Numbered from the stretch's first letter, positions 7,527 to 16,931 are shown. The stretch: 64,000 nt of DNA from Nonomuraea maritima (GCF_900100395.1 NZ_FNFB01000019.1:1-64000), one strand, 5' to 3'. Made by a program: numbers and translations. The notes: generated by a model not told the origin, from the letters alone.

Positions 7527-9326
7527 TCAGTTGGTGAGGGCTTGGCGTAGCCAGCTTGTGGGGTCTGGGGCTCGGTGGGGGGTGACTGGGTCGAGGTGGA
7601 TGGTTCGGCAGGTGGTGGCCAGGTGGCGGACCGTGCGGATGGCGTCGGACCTGGGGTCGCCGGTGAGGCCCACGTTGGCGCGGCCGTCCGTCAGGATCAT
7701 GACGTCCACCTGCTCGGGGTCGTAGCGGCGGGCCGTCTGCGCGGCGAGGTCGAAGGCGGAGGCGAGGGGGGTTCCGCCGCCGGTGGGCAGGGCGCGCAGG
7801 GCGTCGCGGGCCCGTGTGGTGCTGCGGGTCGGCGGCAGGCCGGTGACCGCGTGCGGGCCGCGGGCCAGCACGATGCAGACGGTCGAGCGTTCCCGGTACG
7901 CGCGGTCGAGTTCGGCCATCGCGATGGCCTTGGCTCTGCGGATCATGTGCTGCGCCATGGAGCCCGAGGCGTCGACGATGACGATCAGGAGGCGTCCGCC
8001 GGGGAGTCGGCGGGTGCGGCCTCGCAGGTCCTGCGGGTGGACGATCAGTGCGCCGCCGGGGCGTCCTCCTCTGCCCCGCTGCCAGGGGAGGGCGGCGGTG
8101 AGGGTGGCGAGGACGTCCGCGCGACCTCCTGCTGCCTCGATGGGGACGACGCGCCGGCGGCGGCCGCGCGTCGGGTGGTCGCCGGGGGCTCCTTGTCTGC
8201 CGTCGAGGCGGTTGCGGACCGCGTGGTGGCGGGCGCGTCCATGACGGTGGTGTCCGGACGGGATCGTGCCTGGTGGCTGCGGAGGCTGCGGTGGTTGCTC
8301 GGGGGCTTCGGCGCTCTGCCGGTCGTCGGCGTTTCCGGTGGACGGGTCGGTGGCCGGTCCGGTCGGGGGTCGGCCGGTCGTGTCCGCCTCCGGAGCGCCA
8401 TGCTCCTGCCCGGACTCGGAGCCGGGGTCGGGGTCTGGTTCGGGGTTCGGGCTCGGGTCGGGGTTGGGGCTGGGATCTGTGTCTGGGTCGGGGTTGTGGT
8501 CGTTGCTCGGGTCCAGGGTGGTGTCGGGGTTGCGGTCGCTGCTCGGGTTCGAGGTGGTGTCGGGGTGGGGGTTCTGGGCTGGGCTTGAGCGGGCGTGGCA
8601 CACCACCCGTTCGATCGTGTCCAGGATGGTCGTGCAGCCCGTACGTACGAGTGCTTGGGCGAGGCGGCACGCGCCGAGGTCGATCGCGTGATCTGCCAGC
8701 CCGTGTCTCGTGAGGAGCGCGACGACCTCGTCCGCGCTTGGCGCGGACGTCGTGCCGGGCGGTTCGGCGTCGCGCGGCACGGACGGGTACGGCTCCGACA
8801 GGGCCGAGCGCAGGACGTCGGCGTCGCCCGGACGGTGGGGCAGATGGAGGACGGCGGTCAGCCGGGACGCCAGGGCGGCCGGGATGTCGGCCAGGGTCGG
8901 CGCCTGAGCCAGGATGCGCGGCGCGCGTGCCAGCGCCGCGGCCTGGGCGGGGCTGAGCAGGTGGGCCGTCGGCAGCAGGAGGGCGCCGTGGCGGGCGCGT
9001 TCCAGCAGGGCGCCGTGCCCGGCGTGTTCCAGCAGGGTGCCGTGCCCGGCGTGTTCCAGGAGGGTGCCGTGGCGGGCGCGTTCCAGCAGGCCGGGCTTCC
9101 GGGCGCCGGTCCACGGGTCCGTCTCCGTGTGCAGGTCGGAGAGGTCCGTGCCGGGTCCGGCCGACGGCGCGCCCTCGATTCCGGCGTGCTCGACGATGGC
9201 GTGCCAGACCCGCTCGCGCAGCATCGGATCACCGGTCAGCACAAGCCCGAAGCCCTCGCCGCCGATCCACGCCCGAACCACGGACGCCTCGACCGCCGTC
9301 ACACCCGAGGTCCACAGTTGAGTCAC
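7527..9326 (-). CDS. Chelatase D-type subunit with VWA domain (ChlD/BchD-like)
   Basis: 599 residues from GTG 9326, whose GTGA overlaps the stop of the 51-aa ORF before it. The N-terminal part resembles the AAA-like half of magnesium-chelatase D subunits without a clear Walker A. A long disordered linker follows, rich in Asp, Pro and Asn. The C-terminal VWA domain has the MIDAS motif DASGSM (about 452-457), the Thr-containing GGGTPLASAF, and TDGRANVG. D subunits link the I-ring ATPase to the large chelatase subunit (here CobN-like) to drive metal insertion into a tetrapyrrole. Two regions are repetitive: four 27-bp units at 8973-9080 (9-residue repeat, HGTLLEHAG type), and NP/DP repeats near 8410-8590. 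Last gene of the operon, followed by a terminator. Confidence 0.82.
   Translation of the reverse strand: MTQLWTSGVTAVEASVVRAWIGGEGFGLVLTGDPMLRERVWHAIVEHAGIEGAPSAGPGTDLSDLHTETDPWTGARKPGLLERARHGTLLEHAGHGTLLEHAGHGALLERARHGALLLPTAHLLSPAQAAALARAPRILAQAPTLADIPAALASRLTAVLHLPHRPGDADVLRSALSEPYPSVPRDAEPPGTTSAPSADEVVALLTRHGLADHAIDLGACRLAQALVRTGCTTILDTIERVVCHARSSPAQNPHPDTTSNPSSDRNPDTTLDPSNDHNPDPDTDPSPNPDPSPNPEPDPDPGSESGQEHGAPEADTTGRPPTGPATDPSTGNADDRQSAEAPEQPPQPPQPPGTIPSGHHRHGRARHHAVRNRLDGRQGAPGDHPTRGRRRRVVPIEAAGGRADVLATLTAALPWQRGRGGRPGGALIVHPQDLRGRTRRLPGGRLLIVIVDASGSMAQHMIRRAKAIAMAELDRAYRERSTVCIVLARGPHAVTGLPPTRSTTRARDALRALPTGGGTPLASAFDLAAQTARRYDPEQVDVMILTDGRANVGLTGDPRSDAIRTVRHLATTCRTIHLDPVTPHRAPDPTSWLRQALTN
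8973..9080. repeat. Four tandem 27-bp units inside the chelatase D gene
   Basis: Four consecutive 27-bp units, in frame, starting at 8973, 9000, 9027 and 9054, differing at a few positions. They encode a 9-residue repeat of the type LLEHAGHGT/LLERARHGA. Because the unit is a multiple of three, copy number can vary without breaking the gene. Confidence 0.8.
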
Positions 9327-9478
9327 GAAAACCTCCGCTGTCGTATCACCGGGCTCCGCACCGCGGTCACAAGCACATCGGTCGGCGTCTCGCCGGGGGG
9401 CCACGCTCGGGCCCAAGGCCCCTCGGCCGGCGCCTCGTCGGTGAGCCGCATCCCGCCCACGGGCTCCTCGGCGTTCAC
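9323..9478 (-). CDS. 51-residue ORF between chelatase I and D genes
   Basis: GTG 9478 overlaps the stop of the I-subunit gene (GTGA), and its own TGA overlaps the GTG of the D-subunit gene in the same way. The product has 51 codons, is rich in Pro, Ala and Arg, and has no membrane span. It contains VLVTAVRSPVIRQRRF at its end. It may be a real small protein or only a coupling ORF that carries ribosomes from the I to the D cistron. No homologue is recognised. Confidence 0.45.
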   Translation of the reverse strand: MNAEEPVGGMRLTDEAPAEGPWARAWPPGETPTDVLVTAVRSPVIRQRRFS

Positions 9479-10380
9479 AGCAGGTCCGCCAGACGGGCGT
9501 CCACGTCGGAGGGGGTTTCGTACGGGGTGCGGGGGATGCGGTGGCGGAGGGCGGCCAGGGCTACGGCGCGCAGGTCGGTGGTGTCTGCCCTGTCTGCGCC
9601 GCGCAGGCTGGCGTGGGCGCGGGCCGCGCGGGCGAGGACGAGTTCCGCGCGGTGGCCCATCGCCTTGGCCGCCACGCACAGCCGGACCACCCGGTCGAGG
9701 AGGTCGTCCGGCAGGGCCACGGATTCCAGGCGGCGCCGCGCGTCCGCGACCGCCTCGCCCAGCGCCTGCTCCTGGGGCGCGTACCGGTCGAGGAACTCCT
9801 CGGGGTTCGTGTCGTAGGCGAGGCGGGCGCGGATGATCCGGGCCCGTACCTGCTGGTCGGCGATGGTGGAGACGGTGGTCGAGAGGCCGAAGCGGTCCTC
9901 CAGCTGAGGTCGCAGGTCGCCCTCCTCTGGGTTTCCCGACCCGATGAGGACGAAGCGGGCCGGATGCGTGTGGCTGATGCCGTCGCGTTCCACGCGGTTC
10001 ACCCCGCTCGCCGCCACGTCCAGCAGCAGGTCGACGAGATAGTCGTCGAGCAGGTTGATCTCGTCCACGTACAGGAAGCCGCCGTGTGCCTCGGCGAGCA
10101 GGCCCGGCGCGAACCGCCGCTCCCCCTCGGCCAGTGCCGCCTGGATGTCGAGGGCGCCAACCACGCGGTCCTCGGTCGCGCCGAGCGGCAGGTCGACGAC
10201 GGGCGCGGGCAGTCCGCTCCTGGACAGGAGCGCGCCGAGCGCACGCACCGTGGTGGTCTTGCCGGTGCCGCGGTCGCCGAGGGCGAGCACGCCGCCGATC
10301 CCGGGGTCGACCGCGCTGAGCAGGAGACACTGTTTCAGCTCGTCCTGCCCGAGTACCGCGGTGAAGGGGAAGTTGGTCAT
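9475..10380 (-). CDS. Magnesium-chelatase I-type AAA+ ATPase (ChlI/BchI-like)
   Basis: 301 residues from ATG 10380, overlapping the CobN stop in an ATGA. Walker A is GDRGTGKTTT (about 35-44), Walker B is FLYVDEINLL (about 102-111), and a GSGNPEEGDLRPQLEDRFG sensor-1/arginine-finger region follows; length and motif order match the family. I subunits form hexameric rings that power metal chelatases together with a VWA D subunit and a large porphyrin-binding subunit. The adjacent cobN-like and D genes make a complete three-part chelatase. The family does not by itself tell Mg, Co or another metal. Confidence 0.88.
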   Translation of the reverse strand: MTNFPFTAVLGQDELKQCLLLSAVDPGIGGVLALGDRGTGKTTTVRALGALLSRSGLPAPVVDLPLGATEDRVVGALDIQAALAEGERRFAPGLLAEAHGGFLYVDEINLLDDYLVDLLLDVAASGVNRVERDGISHTHPARFVLIGSGNPEEGDLRPQLEDRFGLSTTVSTIADQQVRARIIRARLAYDTNPEEFLDRYAPQEQALGEAVADARRRLESVALPDDLLDRVVRLCVAAKAMGHRAELVLARAARAHASLRGADRADTTDLRAVALAALRHRIPRTPYETPSDVDARLADLL

Positions 10381-13300
10381 GCCACTCCTTCCGCGACGGC
10401 GTCGAGGTGTTCGACCAGCTCGTCGAGGTGTTGTGAGTCGTCGGTGGACGGCGTCCACAGGCCGCGGTCCCTGGCCTCCGCGAGCCGGTTGGCGAACCGC
10501 AGCACGGCGAGCGGGTTGCTCTCCTGCATGCGGGTGCGCAGGTCGTCGTCGAAGAGGTACGTGTGCGCGGCCGCGGTGAACACCCACTCCTCGACGGCGC
10601 CGGTCGTCGCCTGCATCCCGAAGGTGTTCTCCAGACGTACGGTCACCGCGTGCACGCCTTGGTACCCGTGGGCGAGCTGGGCCTCGTACCAGCGGGGGTT
10701 GAGCAGGCGGGTGCGGGCCTCGAGGTTCATCGTCTCGGTGAGCGTCCGCAGCTTGGGCCGGGCCTGGTAGCCGTCGGCGACGAGGACGTCCGGCTCCCGG
10801 CCCGCGGTGTGGGCGACGGCGGCGGTGAGCCCGCCCAGGTACTCGTAGTAGTGGTCGACGTCGCCGATGGAGTTCTCCGCGGAGTCGATGCTGTGGAAGG
10901 TGACGGACGCGGTGGCGAGGCTCGCGCGCAGCAGGTCCTCCCGCCGTTCGCCGAGGGCGTCCGCGCCCCAGGCGTGGCCCATGCGCCGCAGGTACACCTC
11001 GGCGAGGTCGCCCCGTTCGTCCCAGGCGGAGGCGTCCACGACGTGGTTGACGCCGGTTCCGTACTGGCCGGGCGGTGTCGACCACAGTCGCGTCGCCGCC
11101 TGGTCGAGGCTCAGGCCGAGCCGCGCGCTCTGCGCTCTGGCGTGGGCGCGCAGGTGGTTCCACTCGTCGGGCTCGTCGGCCGCCGCGACGGCCCGGAAGG
11201 CCCGGTCGAGCAGGGTGATGGTGGTGGGGAAGATGTCGCGGAAGATCCCCGACAGGGTGGCCACCACGTCGATCCGCGGCCGTCCCAGCTCCGCGAGGGG
11301 GATGAGACGGAACCGCTCGACGCGGCCGGCGGCGTCCGGGAGCGGTTCTACGCCCAGCAGGGCGAGGATCTGCGCGACGGTCTCGCCGCCGTTCTTGACG
11401 TTGTCGATGCCCCACACCACGATGGCGACGGTCTCGGGGTACGCGCCGGTCCGCGCGCGGGCCTCTTCGAGCAGCTTCTCCGCCATGGCGGCGCCGCGGA
11501 GCATCGCGGTCGGCGTCGGGACGCGCTGCGGGTCCAGGGCGTGCAGGTTGCGTCCGGTGGGCAGGGTCTCCATCCGGCGTGAGGGTTCGCCGCCCGGTCC
11601 CGGACGGACGAAACCGCCGTCGAGCGCGTGCAGGAGCGCACCTACCTCGTCGTTGTCCTGGAGCAGGTCGCGCATCTCCGTCAGGAAGCCGATCCAGCCG
11701 TCGCGCACCGACGGTGGAACGGGAAGCTCCGGAGCCGGGCCGTCGTCCAGGACCGCGCCGACGACGGCGTCGAGGGCGGCCTCCACCGCGAGGCGTCCTG
11801 GGTCGTCCGGCGGCAGGTCGGTGATGGCGGCGCCTTCGGTCAGCGCGGTCTCCAGCGCCTCGGTCAGCGCGGGCAACCGGCGCTCGGGGCGCGGGTAGTC
11901 GGCGCAGGCCCGCAAGGTCGCGCCCGCCTCGGACGCCGAGATGCCCCTGTCCACCACGTGCATGCCGAGCGGGATGAGCGTCTGCTCGATCTCGTCGACG
12001 GCGCTCTGCAGCGCGGCCAGCCTCGCGTGCGGGTCGTGCGGATGCCCCACCCGCAGTTCGGCCTCGGCGGCGAGCGCGTCGATCGCGTCCATCCTGGGGG
12101 TGATGTCACCGCCGCTCGCGGTGATGGCCCTGGCGTCGCGGATCTCGTCGCCGAGATCGGACAGGACGCCGTACAGGCCGGCGTTGTCGAGCGGCGGGGT
12201 GAGGTAGCTGACCAGCGTCGCGTTGGAGCGGCGCTTGGCGATGGTGCCTTCCGAGGGATTGTTGATGCAGTAGAGGTAGAAGTGCGGCACGGTGCCGACG
12301 AGCAGCGACGGCCAGTCCTCCGGCTTGAGACCGGCCTGGGCGCCGGGCATGAACTCCAGAGCGCCGTGCGTGCCGACGTGTACGAGGGCGTGCGGGTCGA
12401 ACTCGTGGTGCAGCCAGGTGTAGAACGCGGTGAAGCTGTGGCTCGGGGACGCGTCCGGGGTGAACAGCAACGCCATGGGGTCGCCTTCGTAGCCGTGTGA
12501 CGGTTGCACCCCGATGAAGACGTTGCCGAGCCGGACGCCCCGGATGCCGATGGAGACGCCGTCGGTGTCGAGTTCGCCGGGTGGGGGTCCCCAGAACCTG
12601 CTCACGCGCTCGACCTCCTCGCGGGCGGCGCGGTGGTAGCGGGCGGCCGGGTAGTGGTCGGCGATCGCGGTCGCGCTGCGCACGCCTCCTCCGTCGGAGG
12701 TGACGGCGAGGCCGAGGAGGTCCTCGGGGGTGTCCGGGACGTCCACGGTGTATCCGCTGTCGCGCAGGCGCAGCAGGGTGCGGTGGAGCGAGGCCCAGAC
12801 GTCCAGGTGGGCCGCCGAGCCGACCGAGCCGCGGTCCGGCGGATAGCTGAAGACGACGAAGGCCACGCGCTTGTCGGCGGCGGGCATCCGGCTGAGCGCG
12901 ACGGTGCGGGCTACCGTCTCGGCGATCCGCCGGATGTGTTCCTTCACCCCGGTCAGGGCGTCGCCGTCCTCGTCGCGTCCGGCGTGGACGAGTGACAGCA
13001 CTCCGCCTTCGAGTTCGGGAATGGCGATCTGCATGGCGACGGATCTCGGGGCGAGGCCGACCGGCGACTCCCGCCACTGCTGCACGCTCTGGTGGAACAG
13101 CGGGACGACGGCGAAGTGGGGGGTGTCGCGTTCGGCGAGGAACCGTACGTCGAAGGCGACGTTCGGCTGACCGTGGGCGCCGGACAGGGTGAATCCGGTG
13201 GCGTTGACGCACACGTCGATGTCGGGGACCCGCGTCACAGCCTGGAGGTCGCCGTCCTGGTCGAGGGTGCCGAGCCAGCCGACCACGTCGAGTCCGTGCT

Positions 13301-14051
13301 GTTCGAGTGCGGCCACGAGAGCCCGCAGGTGCGCGTCGTTGCCGGACGTCACCTGCGTGGGGTAGCAGGTGAGCAGCACCCGGCCCGCGCCGGGCTTCGT
13401 GGTCGCGGGGGTCCACGTCTCGACCACTCCAGTGTCGGGGTGCCAGAAACCATGCTGCCGTACGGGTTCCGGCCAGCCCGGGTCGTCCTGCGCGTCCGGG
13501 CGCAGGACGTGGACGAGCGCCGCGACGCCGACGGCGACGTTCTCGGCGGTGAGCTGGTGGAAGGACGAGACGATCTGGGCCAGCCGCCGCAGGTCGCCCG
13601 CCTCCTCGGGCACCAGGGGCCCCAGCCGGCCGAGCGCGCCGAGCACGGTCGCCGCGTGCGGCGGCAGGGGGTCGGGAGCGGCTGCCGCGACGAGCCGGTA
13701 CGCGGCCTCGGCGCGCGGCGACCCGGCGTCGAAGTCACCGAGCCGCGCGAGGCCGAGCACGTCGGCGGTGTTCGGCATGACGGGGACGACTGCCTTCGGG
13801 CCTGCGGCGATCTCGCACAGCGCGGACGCCTCCACCGGATCGTGGACGCCGCTGACCAGCAGGGCGTCCGCGCCGGACAGCGCCGCCGCGATCTCGGCCC
13901 GGCCTTCGTCGGTCGTCAGCAGGTCGCGGGTGAAGGCCCGCCGGTCGACGGGGACGGCGCCCGCATACCGGGCGAAGCCGTCGTGGAGGGGCAGCGCGGA
14001 GTGCCCTTCGAAGCCGATGGTGACGATGGTGGTGGGGGTCATGGCGGTCAC
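10377..14051 (-). CDS. cobN: CobN-type cobaltochelatase large subunit
   Basis: 1224 residues from GTG 14051, which overlaps the stop of the lipoprotein gene (GTGA); ATG 14042, three codons in, is an alternative. The protein is CobN/BchH-like along its whole length: an N-terminal Rossmann-like region (TIVTIGFEGHSALPLHDGF), RVLLTCYPTQVTSGNDAHL, KRVAFVVFSYPPDRGSVGS, the core HVGTHGALEFMPG with metal-site histidines, and a C-terminal WGIDNVKNGGETVAQILALL block. CobN inserts cobalt into hydrogenobyrinate diamide in aerobic B12 synthesis, with I/D-type partners. No other cob gene is here and no B12 riboswitch was found upstream. CobN-like proteins in zinc-limitation regulons are known (Pseudomonas aeruginosa PA1923), so the true metal and substrate are open. 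Confidence 0.85.
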   Translation of the reverse strand: MTAMTPTTIVTIGFEGHSALPLHDGFARYAGAVPVDRRAFTRDLLTTDEGRAEIAAALSGADALLVSGVHDPVEASALCEIAAGPKAVVPVMPNTADVLGLARLGDFDAGSPRAEAAYRLVAAAAPDPLPPHAATVLGALGRLGPLVPEEAGDLRRLAQIVSSFHQLTAENVAVGVAALVHVLRPDAQDDPGWPEPVRQHGFWHPDTGVVETWTPATTKPGAGRVLLTCYPTQVTSGNDAHLRALVAALEQHGLDVVGWLGTLDQDGDLQAVTRVPDIDVCVNATGFTLSGAHGQPNVAFDVRFLAERDTPHFAVVPLFHQSVQQWRESPVGLAPRSVAMQIAIPELEGGVLSLVHAGRDEDGDALTGVKEHIRRIAETVARTVALSRMPAADKRVAFVVFSYPPDRGSVGSAAHLDVWASLHRTLLRLRDSGYTVDVPDTPEDLLGLAVTSDGGGVRSATAIADHYPAARYHRAAREEVERVSRFWGPPPGELDTDGVSIGIRGVRLGNVFIGVQPSHGYEGDPMALLFTPDASPSHSFTAFYTWLHHEFDPHALVHVGTHGALEFMPGAQAGLKPEDWPSLLVGTVPHFYLYCINNPSEGTIAKRRSNATLVSYLTPPLDNAGLYGVLSDLGDEIRDARAITASGGDITPRMDAIDALAAEAELRVGHPHDPHARLAALQSAVDEIEQTLIPLGMHVVDRGISASEAGATLRACADYPRPERRLPALTEALETALTEGAAITDLPPDDPGRLAVEAALDAVVGAVLDDGPAPELPVPPSVRDGWIGFLTEMRDLLQDNDEVGALLHALDGGFVRPGPGGEPSRRMETLPTGRNLHALDPQRVPTPTAMLRGAAMAEKLLEEARARTGAYPETVAIVVWGIDNVKNGGETVAQILALLGVEPLPDAAGRVERFRLIPLAELGRPRIDVVATLSGIFRDIFPTTITLLDRAFRAVAAADEPDEWNHLRAHARAQSARLGLSLDQAATRLWSTPPGQYGTGVNHVVDASAWDERGDLAEVYLRRMGHAWGADALGERREDLLRASLATASVTFHSIDSAENSIGDVDHYYEYLGGLTAAVAHTAGREPDVLVADGYQARPKLRTLTETMNLEARTRLLNPRWYEAQLAHGYQGVHAVTVRLENTFGMQATTGAVEEWVFTAAAHTYLFDDDLRTRMQESNPLAVLRFANRLAEARDRGLWTPSTDDSQHLDELVEHLDAVAEGVA

Positions 14052-15058
14052 CGGGTCGTGGTGGGGTGCAGCCAGCCGGCGATGTCCTTCAGGCCGTCCA
14101 CGAGCTCCACCCCGCCGATGCCGTAGATCTTGCTCGCGCTGAACAGCCTGACCTTGCCGTCGCGTACGGCCGGGAGCTTCCGTACGGCCGGGTTGTCCAT
14201 GACGGCGCTGAACGACTTCTCGCCGGCGCCCATCACGTCGATCAGCATGATCATGTCGGGGTCCGCCGCGACCACCTGCTCGGGGCTCACCGGCATCGTG
14301 TGGGTGTATCCGGCCTCGACCGCGGCGTTCACTCCCCCGGCCGCGTCGACGAGCGCGGACGTCAGCACGTTGGTGGCGCTCACGTACACCTTGCCGCCCA
14401 TGTTCGGCATGATCAGCACGGACGGGCGCTCCGTGACGGAGGCCACCTGCTCGCGCACCGCGGCCATGCCGCTGTCGATGCGGGAGACCAGTTCCGCTGC
14501 CTTGGCCTCGGCGTCCAGTGCCCTGCCGATGAGCGTGATGTTGTCGGCGACGTCCTTCGGCGTCTGCCAGTTGTTGGTGAGGGTGAGGACCGGGACTCCT
14601 GCCTGGGTCAGCGCCGCCGACGCGTCGGTCTCCCCCGTGTGCCGTGCGGTGACGACGACGAGATCGGGGTTCCACGACAGGACCTGCTCGGGGTCGGGGT
14701 TGACGCCGTCCGGGATGACGTGGGGGACGTGGGCGAAGTCCTGCACGCGCACGCTGGTCGACGGGCGCTGGGACGAGCTGGGGACGGCGATGACCGGGCC
14801 GATGCCCACGAGTTCGTCGACGGCGGTGGCCGCGTCGGGCGAGAGCACCGCGATGCGTTCCGGCCGGGACTTCAGCACCAACGGCTGGTCCTGTCCCGGC
14901 ACGGGGAGGGAGAGGGGATAGGCGGCTGTGGAGGTGGCCTGCGCAGGGGTGGCCTGCGTGGAGGTGGCCTGTGTGGAGCCGCATCCGGCGAGGAGGGAGA
15001 CGGCCGCGACCGACAGCAGCAGGCGCCGGGCGGCCCTGCCTGGTGAGGTGAACATCAT
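14048..15058 (-). CDS. Iron-complex/B12-type ABC transporter substrate-binding lipoprotein
   Basis: 336 residues from ATG 15058 (a second ATG is the next codon). A lipoprotein signal peptide has the lipobox LLAGC with Cys at about 26, followed by a repeated Thr/Gln/Ala linker. The rest is a class III periplasmic-binding fold (Peripla_BP_2): PERIAVLSPDAATAVDELVG, then NPDPEQVLSWNPDLVVVTAR, then a long helix and VLIMPNMGGKVYVSATNV. This family binds ferric siderophores, haem, cobalamin or other metal complexes. It overlaps the ATPase gene (ATGA) and the cobN-like gene (GTGA), so uptake and chelatase are made together. Ligand cannot be read from sequence. Confidence 0.85.
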   Translation of the reverse strand: MMFTSPGRAARRLLLSVAAVSLLAGCGSTQATSTQATPAQATSTAAYPLSLPVPGQDQPLVLKSRPERIAVLSPDAATAVDELVGIGPVIAVPSSSQRPSTSVRVQDFAHVPHVIPDGVNPDPEQVLSWNPDLVVVTARHTGETDASAALTQAGVPVLTLTNNWQTPKDVADNITLIGRALDAEAKAAELVSRIDSGMAAVREQVASVTERPSVLIMPNMGGKVYVSATNVLTSALVDAAGGVNAAVEAGYTHTMPVSPEQVVAADPDMIMLIDVMGAGEKSFSAVMDNPAVRKLPAVRDGKVRLFSASKIYGIGGVELVDGLKDIAGWLHPTTTR

Positions 15059-15885
15059 CTGATTTCCTGAATCTGACTGGCGCCGCCCTCGGGCGGCGCT
15101 GTTTCGAGGTTGTGCAGCGCGGTGACCCTGCGCGCGCGGGTGTCCTCGTCGTCGCGCACCGTGGCACGGACCCGGTAGGTCCCGGCGAGCCGCGCCTCCG
15201 TCAGGACGTGGTCCGGCTCGCCACTGGCACGGACCCGTCCCCCGTCGAGGAGCACGACGCGGTCGCAGAAGCGTGACGCGTGGTTGAGGTCGTGGAGGAC
15301 GACCGCGATGCCGCGCCCCTGGGCGGCCTGGTCACGCAGCAGCCGCAGCACGTGCAGCTGGCGATGGAGGTCGAGCGCGGCCGTCGGCTCGTCGAGCAGG
15401 ATCACCCGGGGCTCCTGGGCCATCGCCCGCGCGAGCTGGACGAGCTGGCGCTCCCCGCCGGAGAGCCTGGCGACCGGCGCGGCCCCCAGGTGCGCCGCGC
15501 CCACCGTGTCGAGCGCCGCGTCGGCCACGCGGTAGGCGGCCGCGGGGGTGGGGCCGACCCGGTGGTGGCGGGCGTACCTGCCCATCGCGACCACCTCGCG
15601 CGCCGGGAGGTCGAACGGCATCGCGGTGTCCTGCGGGATGTAGGCAAGGAGCCGGGCCAGCTCACGCGGTCTGCTTCTGGCCACCGGCAGGTCGCCCAGC
15701 CGGACCTCTCCCGAGTAAGCGGGGAGCATGCCCGCCATCGACCGCACCAGGGTGCTCTTGCCGGCGCCGTTCGGGCCGATGAGGCCGACCACCTCACCCG
15801 CGCCGACGTCCAGGCTCACCTCGTCGACGACGCGCCTGCCGGACAGCCGTACCACCAGTGCGCGTACGCGGAGCAGCGCGTTCAC
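15055..15885 (-). CDS. Iron-complex/B12-type ABC transporter ATP-binding protein
   Basis: 276 residues from GTG 15885, which overlaps the permease stop (GTGA). Walker A GPNGAGKSTL (about 37-46), Q-loop IPQDTAM, signature LSGGERQLVQLARA, Walker B VILLDEPTAALD and the H-loop VLHDLNHA are all present, as in FecE/BtuD/FhuC ATPases. It ends with an about 45-residue Arg-rich extension after the usual end of the domain. Cytoplasmic partner of the permease and lipoprotein beside it. Confidence 0.9.
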   Translation of the reverse strand: MNALLRVRALVVRLSGRRVVDEVSLDVGAGEVVGLIGPNGAGKSTLVRSMAGMLPAYSGEVRLGDLPVARSRPRELARLLAYIPQDTAMPFDLPAREVVAMGRYARHHRVGPTPAAAYRVADAALDTVGAAHLGAAPVARLSGGERQLVQLARAMAQEPRVILLDEPTAALDLHRQLHVLRLLRDQAAQGRGIAVVLHDLNHASRFCDRVVLLDGGRVRASGEPDHVLTEARLAGTYRVRATVRDDEDTRARRVTALHNLETAPPEGGASQIQEIR

Positions 15886-16931
15886 CTGCCCGCCTCCTGC
15901 CCTTGGGGGCGCAGGACGAGCAGCAGCAGGATCGGCGCGCCGAGCAGCGCCGTCACCACTCCGGTCTGCAGCGACACCGGGGAGAACAGCAGGCGCGCGA
16001 CCAGGTCGGCGACCGTGAGGAACAGCGCGCCGAACAGCGCGGACGCGGGCAGGAGCAGCCGGTGGTCGCTCGACACCGCCAGCCGCACGATGTGCGGCAC
16101 GACGAGACCGACGAAACCGATGATGCCGGTCACCGAGACGATCGCACCGGTGACCACGGCGGCGACGAGCAGCAGGAACCGCCGGGTGCGGACGGCGTCC
16201 AGGCCGACGGAGCGCGACTGCTCGTCGCCGAGCAGCATGACGTTGAGCTCGCGGGCGCACATCAGGATGACCGCGCAGCCCACGAGCGCGGGTGCCGCCG
16301 CGGGCGCCAGGTCGGACCAGCCGGCGGCCGAGAGGTCGCCCTGCAGCCAGAAGACGGCACTGCGGACGGTCTGCGCGTCGGGGGCGTTGCTGATGATCGC
16401 GCCGACGACGGCGCCCAGGATGGCGGTCAGCGCCGTACCGGCCAGCAGGACGGTGATCGGCGAGCGGTCCTTGCGGAACGTGGCGATCGTCTGGACCACC
16501 ACGAGCGCCACCAGCGAGCCGCAGAAGGCGGCGGCCGGCAGGGTCCACCGGCCGAACGCGTCCGCGCCGGTGACCAGCACCAGCACCGCGCCGACCGCGC
16601 CGCCGCTGGAGACGCCGGTGATGCCCGGGTCGGCCAGCGGGTTGCGGAACAGCGCCTGCATCATGGCGCCGACCACGGCGAGCCCTGCTCCGGCGACCAT
16701 GGCGAGCAGGACACGGGGCAGCCGGATGTCGCTGACCACCGACGCGAAGCGCTCCGGTACGTCGGCGTGGATGCCGATGCCGTTCAGCAGGATCCGGCAG
16801 GTGTCGAGGAAAGGGATCCGTACGGGACCCAGGGAGATCGCGACCACCGCGGCGACGACCAGCAGGACGGCGAGGACCGGGAGCGCGGAGACCCGTCGCC
16901 ACTTTCCGACCCAGACATGGCTACCACTCAT
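15882..16931 (-). CDS. FecCD-family ABC transporter permease
   Basis: 349 residues from ATG 16931; an ATG at 16961 would add ten residues, and neither has a strong ribosome site. Motifs are IRLPRVLLAMVAGAGLAVVG (first family signature), then GSASGV-like text ITGVSSGGAVGAV, and GFVGLVVPHIVRL near the end, as in BtuC/FecD proteins with about ten spans. It is a fused single permease that probably works as a homodimer. First gene of the importer-chelatase operon; a palindrome 70-85 bases upstream is the likely operator. Confidence 0.87.
   Translation of the reverse strand: MSGSHVWVGKWRRVSALPVLAVLLVVAAVVAISLGPVRIPFLDTCRILLNGIGIHADVPERFASVVSDIRLPRVLLAMVAGAGLAVVGAMMQALFRNPLADPGITGVSSGGAVGAVLVLVTGADAFGRWTLPAAAFCGSLVALVVVQTIATFRKDRSPITVLLAGTALTAILGAVVGAIISNAPDAQTVRSAVFWLQGDLSAAGWSDLAPAAAPALVGCAVILMCARELNVMLLGDEQSRSVGLDAVRTRRFLLLVAAVVTGAIVSVTGIIGFVGLVVPHIVRLAVSSDHRLLLPASALFGALFLTVADLVARLLFSPVSLQTGVVTALLGAPILLLLVLRPQGQEAGR

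Noticed and set aside
7477..9114. 545-codon Arg/Pro-rich open frame on the minus strand
   Set aside because: Overlaps the VWA chelatase gene on the same strand in another frame; low-complexity text with no domain.
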